A DNA stretch of 64,000 nucleotides from Powellomyces hirtus. Lineage: Eukaryota > Chytridiomycota > Chytridiomycetes > Spizellomycetales > Powellomycetaceae. The stretch lies in the NCBI GenBank assembly GCA_025526995.1, contig JAHLKG010000002.1, positions 1,860,001 through 1,924,000 on the forward strand, given 5' to 3'. The stretch's first letter is position 1, and every line of letters starts with the position of its first letter. The position numbers and the translations under genes were made by a program. The notes beneath the pieces are model-generated. The model was not told the DNA's origin, made no database searches, and worked only from the letters and a program-made list of their open reading frames with translations. This document shows positions 57,753 to 64,000 of the stretch, one piece after another.

Positions 57753-60700
57753 AGCCTATCGGTAGCTCTGTTCAGCCTCCATATCTACCTACCGTTCAAG
57801 ATGCGTGGAAACCTTTGGCCACCGGATTATCGATTGCACATGGCCGTATTGGGAAGAAATTTGCCCGAGTATTATTCGATAGCGGAGCGACGGGAATGTT
57901 TCTCGACAAGACCTCTGCCAAAAAACATAAATTCGAAACTAGGCCTACCGAACCACAACAAATAACTCTGGCCGACAAAAAATCTCAAATTCTCTTAGAC
58001 ACCGTTGTTTCCGAACCGTTAGAACTTTGGAACATTGAATCTCGTTTGCCTTTTATGGTCAGACAAATCCCATGGCTCGTCAGCGATCTTATATACGATG
58101 CGATCATTGGAACACCGTTCTCGAATCTCTTTACACATGCTGAACAATACTTACATGAAAAACAACCTATTCTCTGTTTCATTAATTATTCACAGATACC
58201 AAACGCATCACTTTCCGTCACCATCAAATGCAAACGAACATCACAAAAATGGCAACCATTAGACTTTCTCCCTTGGAATTGTCTCTCACACTTTGACACT
58301 ACTCCATCTACAAAACAATCTGCATTCACCAAAGCCTCTACTCATCGTAATATCCAAATGATCGAAGTTACATCTAAGCGAGTCAACAAAGCCTGGCGAC
58401 AAAATAACTTCGAAGACAATATTGTATGCGGACTGGCTCTCAACAAAATTTCGGAGGATCCTGAACGGTTTAAGGGAAACTCTGAACTCTTGAAAGATTC
58501 TCTGGAAAAGTACGTTGATACTCTATTCAAGGAACTGCAAGGCTTACCACCTGATCGGGGAGAAGATAATTTCCAAATTGAACTCGTCAAAGGCGCTGAA
58601 CCTGTCTGGCAACCTCTTCGCCACATGAATAAGGAAGAATTAGCCGAACTGAAAAAGCAAATTCAACTGATGCTGGAGAAAGGATGGATACAGCACTCCT
58701 CAAGCCCATGGGGAGCTAGTGTTGTTTTCGCCAAGAAGAAAGATGGAGGATTACGTATTTGTTGGGATTATTGAGGTCTCAACTCCGTCACAAAGAAAGA
58801 CCAAACACCTCTTCCAAACATCCGCGAAATGCGCGACCAAATTCAAGGATGCGAATACTTCAGTCTCATCGATATTAAGGAAGCCTATCATCGCTTGCTC
58901 TTCCGAAAACAAGATCGGGAAAAGACCGCCATACGTACAAGATTTGGTCATTTTGAATATCTTGTCATGCCTTTCGGCTTAACCAATGCTCCTGCCGCCT
59001 TCCAACGATTAATGAACAAAGTTTTCCACAAAGACTACAACGACTTTGTTAACTCATACCGCGACGATATCCTCATTTTCTCAAAGACACTAGAGGAACA
59101 TCAGAAACATGTGGACCTAGTCCTCAAAAAGCTTGAAGAACATCAACTTTACGTCAAACCTTCTAAATGTGTCTGGGCCGTGCCCGAAGTTGAATGGTGT
59201 GGACACATCTTGGGCCAAAATGGAATTCGCATTGCCCCTTCGAAAATCCAAGTGATCAAGGACTGGCCTAGACCCACATCTACGAAAGGAGTTCAATCAT
59301 TCCTTGGCCTCGCCAATTATTTCCTCAATTTTGTACAAGATTATTTGAACATTGCCCTCCCATTATCCAATATCCAATCGGCGAAAGTCAAGTTTAAATG
59401 GGAAGCTGATCAAGAACAAGCGTTCCAGAAACTGAAGGAAGCGCTCATCAATGCGCCAGCTTTAGCAACTATCGATGAAAATAAACCTATCTGCGTCTAC
59501 ACAGATTCGTCTGGCTACGCCATTGCTGGATGGATCGGACAACCATATGATGATGAGACCATACCAACCAATCTTCCTCGTCTCGTCGGCGAATGGAAAC
59601 AATTACCTCGCCTCCGACCTGTTGTTTTCTATTCTTGCAAGATGAAGTGCGCTGAGACTCAGTATCCAACACACGAACAAGAACTACTCGCATTAGTCAA
59701 GATGCTTGTAGCCAATAGACCATACTTGGTTGGACGACTGTTTCGGTGTTTCAGCGATCACAAAGGCTTAGAATTTATTCAAACACAACCTCACCTTAGC
59801 CAAAGACAAGCTCATTGGGTCGAAATTCTACAAGAATACGATTTTACAATTCAGTACATTCCAGGGAGGTGGAATCATATTGCGGACATTCTTTCCCGAA
59901 GTGCTATTTACGCTCCACGTTGTGTCAAATGTCAAAGATGCATCGATATGCATACTCAAATCAATAACATGATAGATGGCATTCCCGCTATAGTCGGCAC
60001 AACGGTAGATCTTCGCACGACGCCAACATATTCTACCAAGGAATGGAAACAAGCTCTAGCTACAGATCCCTTTTCTGATACCTTGAAGAGATCTGTCGGA
60101 AACCTGATCACAAAAAGACCGCAAGAGAACGACGATATACTTTCCAAGATGGAATCGCTCGACATGAAGGACGTCTTTACGTACCTGAAAGCCTACGCCC
60201 AAAAGTCTTACAACAATTTCACAATGATTTAGCCACTGGAGGTCACCTCGGCGTTAAGAAAACACTTGCCCGAATTCTCGTCGATTATTATTGGCCTAAC
60301 GTTAGACAAGACGTCATGAAGTATGTCGGAACATGCAAATCCTGCCGACAATTCAAACCTGGTCATCGCCGTTATGGATTTCTACGACCACTTCCTGTTC
60401 CACTGGGAAGATGGCATACTATTGGATTTGATATCTTTTACATTGGAGATGAAGCATGTCTTGCCTGCATCAATTATCTATCAGGACGTGCTATTCTTTC
60501 AGCTGTCGACAAAAACATTGGTGGTAAAGAACTTGCTCCCGTTTTTCTGGATCGAGTATGGAAATACGTCGGGACCCCAAAAGTCTTTGTTACGGACCGC
60601 GAACCTCGAGCACTTTCAGATTTTTTCCCCGCTTTCAATATATTACTCGGCATTAAGCATGAATTCACCACAGCTCGACATCAACAGACCGACGGAAAAG

Positions 60701-61515
60701 TCGAACGAGCCATCCAAACACTGAAGAGAATTTTTAAACAGTATCTCAACTACGATAGAAGCAACTGGAAGAAACTACTCCCGCTTGTCGAGTTCGCCTT
60801 CAACACTGCCCCTAGAAGCAAATATGAAGGCCTGACACCATTTGAAGTAGATCTTGGCCGCACAGTTATCTTACCTGGATGGAATCCACTCCTAGAAGGA
60901 CAAGAACTTCGTTTACGCGGAGTCGATAAGGCCGAACTCGAAAAATACCACAAGGGACAAGAAGAAATAGCCTAAATCGTACGCGAAAATCTACGACGAG
61001 CACAAGATGAATATGCCCGACAACATGACAAAGGCCGCACTCCTATCGCATACAATATCGGAGATCTCGTCGACCTCAATCGCAAGGGTATAGACCTCGA
61101 GGTTGACGTAAGAAGAGGCCCTCGATTCTCTACAATATGGATCGGACCCTACCAAGTCATCGCCAAAGGTGATCATCCTGATACCTACGAACTTGATCTC
61201 TTGCCTTCAAAGATTAGTGGCATTTGGCCTGTCTTTCACGTCGATATCCTACGCCCTCACGCAATAGACCAATATCCACAACAAGAAATCCAACAACCAC
61301 CCGAACCAGTCGAAGTTCGTGGAGGACAAGAATGGGTTGTCAAAGACATTCTCGATGAACGCCGTCATAAGCGAAACCTCCTGGTCAAATGGGCAGGATG
61401 GGCCGACCCTACATGGGAACCTGAGTCTGAAGTCCGAGAAACATCTGCCTACAAACGATGGCGCAGAGCACATCCAAACTCTTTGGCGATACAGCCAACT
61501 AGTAGAAAAAGGTAA
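57738..61515 (+). pseudogene. Element C pol with chromodomain (broken)
   Basis: Protease (VLFDSGATGMFLD), reverse transcriptase (WGASVVFAKKKDGGLRIC; EAYHRLL; the YxDD box reads YRDD), RNase H (VYTDSSGYAIAGW), integrase (GGHLGVKKT...YYWP...CKSC; GFDIF; TDREPRAL; QQTDGKVERAIQT) and chromodomain (EWVVKDILDERRHKRN; LVKWAGWADPTWEPESE). Interrupted by TGA at 58772 (DY-GLN, Arg in element B), a frame change near 60200-60230 and TAA at 60973 (EEIA-IVREN, Arg in elements A and B). Most of the length is well conserved, so damage is recent. Confidence 0.92.
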
Positions 61516-61573
61516 AACCCTTATCACTACTCAACCATGACGGAACGGCTTTGCCTCGTCTCTCCTTACATTA

Positions 61574-61755
61574 TGCGCGGCGACGCAAGAACCGACCTAC
61601 TACAAAATCTCACGTGCGGCGGCGCAAAAACCGACCTACAAATACAATCATACGCGCGGCGACGCAAAAACTGACCTATATGCACACAAACACTTCGACA
61701 CGAGGGACGCCTCTGTCGCACACACAAACATCGCGCGCCAATGCAAGAACTGAGC
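61574..61755 (+). repeat. Tandem repeats in the element C 3' segment
   Basis: About four degenerate units of roughly 40-60 bp with the core GCGCGGCGACGCAA...CCGACCTA, between the pol stop and the purine tract (TCTGAGGGAGG) before the 3' LTR. Confidence 0.75.
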
Positions 61756-61848
61756 ACTGCGTCAACAGTCTAAAATGAACATGAGCTCTCCCTTTCTATT
61801 CATCCCCTTCACATTCATCTACGATGCTTCCTCAGGGTCTGAGGGAGG

Positions 61849-62126
61849 TGTCGGGGAAACCTCATATTCTTATACTTTTTTGTGATCTTCTGATTACGTT
61901 ATACGCGATCCTTTGTTCGGGCTGGCCACCCGTTCATCGGTGATACACATGACTCCTGACTCATAGGCAATAAAGCGCCTCGCGGATAAATTACTTTGCG
62001 CCACCCTGACACGCATTATATAAAGCTGTCAGCCGCTGGTCGCCCTTCTCCGCTCGTTACCTTACAACACACGATAATACACACTATTTATTACTACCAA
62101 CTATCAAAGCTTCCTTTGACGTTACA
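61849..62126 (+). repeat. 3' LTR of element C
   Basis: 278 bp, TGTCGGGG...GTTACA, followed by the CCCAG duplication; element B coding sequence resumes directly. Confidence 0.95.
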
Positions 62127-62445
62127 CCCAGTCTTTCATGTCAGCATTCTGAGACGTTACCACGACCCGGGTGGTACCCTGTACAGACAGGTCACCGCCC
62201 TGCCTGAGCCCGAGAAGGACGAAGATGGTCAGGAGACCTATCAGGTGGACAGGATCCTAAATGCCAGATGGCACAGGAACACCGAGCAGTTCCTAGTCAA
62301 GTGGACAGGTTACGACAACACTCAGAACACGTGGGAGCTGTATGCACACGTGAAGGGAACGATTGCACTGGAAGAATGGCTCCGGGAGCACCCCGGAGAG
62401 GACCGTGGCCAAAGGCTAGCAGCCAGGCAACGTAAGAGAACCTAG

Positions 62446-63535
62446 ATAGCAAGCTGTAACGTAACTTAACAAGAGAGATGCTACTTGAGGTAGAGGACAT
62501 TATAGTGCAAGATCCCGGCATCGCTGGACGATGGCCGAAGGCTGCTGGGCATCATACCTCGCTGGGTGAGATGCCGGGATCGCTGGGCAATGAGCCAACG
62601 GCTTGCCGATGCAAGGTGACCGGCACCAGATTTGCATGGCGGCGTACCTCGAGACCCGCGGGGACCATGGCCGTGGTACATACCTACGCGAAGGGGAAGA
62701 GAAGGGCTTCGGCCAAGATACCGGCATTGTTTGACGATTGGCCGAAGGCCGCTGGGCGGCATACCTCACTGGGTGAGAAGGGTGATGCTGGGCATCGACC
62801 GGCTGCCGATGCAAGGTGACCGGCACCAGATTTGCATGGCAGCGTACCTTGAGACCTGCAGGGACCATGGCCGCAGTACATACCCATGCAAAGGGGAAGA
62901 GAAGGGCTTCGGCCAAGATACTGGCATCGTTTGACGATGGGCCAAAGGTCGCTGGGCGACATACCTCGCTGGGCGAGATGCTGGGATTGCTGGGAGATGA
63001 GCCGAAGACTGCGAGGCAGTAGACCTCATGAGGTGAGATGCCGGCATCGTTGGACAATGGCCGAAGGCTGCTGGGCAGCATATCTCGCTGGGCGAGATGC
63101 CGGGATCGCTGGGCGATGAGCCAAAGACTGCGAGGCAGTAGACCTCACTAGGTGAGATACCGGCATCGTTGGACGATGGCTGGGGAACCGCGGGGCAGTC
63201 TCCCCATTGGGGAAGTGTGATGCAGGGCATCTACCATGAGCACCATAGCCGAGAGGAAGCCGAGTGACATTGGACACAGCGGACGCATACGAAATGCTAC
63301 AAGGCTCAAGGGAGCACAGCGATGAGAAGGCAAGTACAGCGATGAGGTTTGGGTACCGAATTTGATTATACGGCCCGAAGGCCAGGCCCCGAGGGAGCAA
63401 TGGACAACAAGTGAAAGTATGTACCAGAAAAAAAAGGAGGGACGGGGGGGGAAGAACTAATCAACCAATCTTGGTGACGGAGAATTGGCACCGATTGCCG
63501 TGGCACCGATCGCCCAACCCGCACTGGAGGGGGGT
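62446..63535. repeat. GC-rich degenerate tandem repeat after element B pol
   Basis: Repeats built from GGCATCGNTGGACGATGGCC followed by AAGGCTGCTGGGC and CCTCGCTGGGCGAGATGCCG. A longer unit of about 200 bp, with GCCGATGCAAGGTGACCGGC and GGGGAAGAGAAGGGCTTCGG, is present twice (starts near 62605 and 62805). It ends before a G-rich tract (CTGGAGGGGGG) and TGTAAT at 63536. It may be the 3' non-coding part of element B, by analogy with element C, or a separate satellite. Confidence 0.75.
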
Positions 63536-63617
63536 GTAATTTTGCCATGTTCATCTCGCTGCAAAGAGAGCTGAGTTAGTCAGGTAAGACAGCAGCAGGC
63601 CGAAGAGTACTACTTAC

Positions 63618-64000
63618 GCACGGACGTGGCCCATGCAGTGGAGATGGTTGCATGGGAACATGCGGAGGTCCGCCCCGACATGGTTGCAGCCAGCAAACTG
63701 GCACCCGGCAGGGATGGTCGCAAAGAAGAGGACCCTGTCGCAGTGGGCCCTGAGGGCCGTCGTTCTGGAAAGCAAAGGAACAAAGGAACCACACCGTTAG
63801 GAAGACATCAGGCCGCCTCTCAGGAAAGGGGGACATACCGTGTCGTCAGCCGCCGCCACAATGCAGGGCCGGCACACCAGATGGTGGCATTCCAACATAA
63901 ACATCTTGCTCTTGCAGAAACGGTGGCACTTCCAGCAGGCGGGCAAGTCGGCCGACTTCTTGGGGGTGGACTTTTCATGGACCGAGGGGTCCTGCAGATG
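63618..64000 (-). CDS. Cys/His-rich zinc-binding protein, partial at window edge
   Basis: Two exons on the - strand are suggested: from the window end to 63839 and 63764-63618, with GTATGT and GTAAGT donors. The first reads CWKCHRFC...LECHHLVCRPC, a RING- or treble-clef-like spacing. The second is also rich in Cys and His (GCQFAGCNHVGADLRMFPCN, then HLHC), but this reading is not in phase with the first exon across the 63838-63765 intron, so the junction or frame is unresolved. No family is assigned. Gene continues outside the window on both ends of this reading. Confidence 0.4.

Larger units (their letters stand above)
56058..62126 (+). mobile_element. Element C: complete chromovirus inserted in element B
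   Basis: 6069 bp with two 278-bp LTRs, the duplication CCCAG (56053-56057 and 62127-62131), primer site, gag, pol with chromodomain, a repeat-bearing 3' segment and a purine tract. The LTRs differ at about eight positions by eye, half of them TG in the 5' LTR against CG in the 3' LTR. Pol is broken by TGA 58772, a frame change near 60200 and TAA 60973. Confidence 0.95.
52161..62445 (+). pseudogene. Element B pol, broken by two insertions
   Basis: Coding parts lie at 52161-54642, 54883-56057 and 62127-62445. Protease (LIDTGCNTLIIS), reverse transcriptase (WGAPFLFAPKKDGGLRCC; YLDDILIFS near 53578), RNase H (YLFTAASGYAYGGW), integrase (GGHSG...YWPHM; SDRDPKW; QTDSKVENATKT) and, beyond element C, HPVFHVSILRR and a chromodomain (YQVDRILNARW; FLVKWTGYDNTQNTWE). 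Stops are TGA at 53061 and 53427; the second matches Arg in element C. The integrase zinc finger reads TCPTY, with Tyr replacing the last Cys ligand. Removing the 240-bp solo LTR and element C, each with one duplication copy, restores the frame at both sites. Confidence 0.92.

Noticed and set aside
28745..60975. Reassignment of TGA to Arg in this organism
   Set aside because: TGA is the natural terminator of several conserved host genes here (MTHFR, CBM21 protein, RRG7-like, SPRY/IQ, MCUR1-like). The TGA-for-Arg pattern is confined to repeats and is better explained by CpG decay.

Overview
The window is a eukaryotic nuclear segment, most likely from a zoosporic (chytrid-type) fungus. Fungal signs are short introns (about 50-200 nt) with strong GT..AG borders and pyrimidine-rich 3' ends, a fungal-style methylenetetrahydrofolate reductase, an RRG7/DUF2034-type nuclease, a CBM21 glycogen-targeting protein, and Ty3/gypsy chromoviruses. 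A SPRY/multi-IQ protein and a long coiled-coil protein are the kind of genes often kept by flagellated lineages; placing the organism in the chytrids is an inference from these, not proof.

Host gene block 1 (1-24.8 kb): the 3' part of a coiled-coil gene (+), an RRG7-like nuclease (-), a CBM21 PP1-targeting subunit (+), a mitochondrial PPR protein with a huge low-complexity tail (+), tRNA-Asp with an intron (-), NOP53 (-), a ten-exon MTHFR (-), a doubtful small gene (-), and a thirteen-exon EMC1 (+). I rebuilt the exon structures by following reading phase across splice sites; summed exon lengths are divisible by three for every multi-exon model except the edge-truncated one at the right end.

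Repeat block 1 (24.9-33.5 kb): an AT-rich array of short repeats holding a full-length Ty1/copia element (25743-31484; 367-bp LTRs, target duplication GAATT, half-tRNA primer site) and an inverted solo LTR of the same family (31996-32351, duplication AGGTT). The copia polyprotein carries an unexpected chromodomain between integrase and reverse transcriptase.

Host gene block 2 (33.8-44.5 kb, all protein genes on the - strand): a 17-exon SPRY + IQ protein, a GPATCH4-like G-patch protein, an MCUR1/CCDC90-family mitochondrial coiled-coil protein and an SRR1-like protein, followed by tRNA-Tyr with an intron (+) and a third copia-family solo LTR.

Repeat block 2 (46.9-63.5 kb): nested chromodomain Ty3/gypsy elements. 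A decayed element A abuts an inverted gag fragment. Element B follows and is interrupted first by a 240-bp solo LTR of another family (duplication AGTGG) and then by complete element C (56058-62126; 278-bp LTRs, duplication CCCAG). B's own chromodomain resumes on the far side of C. A GC-rich degenerate tandem repeat follows, and a Cys/His-rich gene starts at the right edge.

The unifying signal is the way the elements are broken. Almost every in-frame stop in the pol genes is TGA, and at most of these positions a sister element or the family consensus has Arg (CGN). LTR pairs also differ largely by CG/TG and CG/CA. This points to CpG-methylation-driven decay (or a RIP-like process) acting on repeats, while the neighbouring host genes stay CpG-rich.
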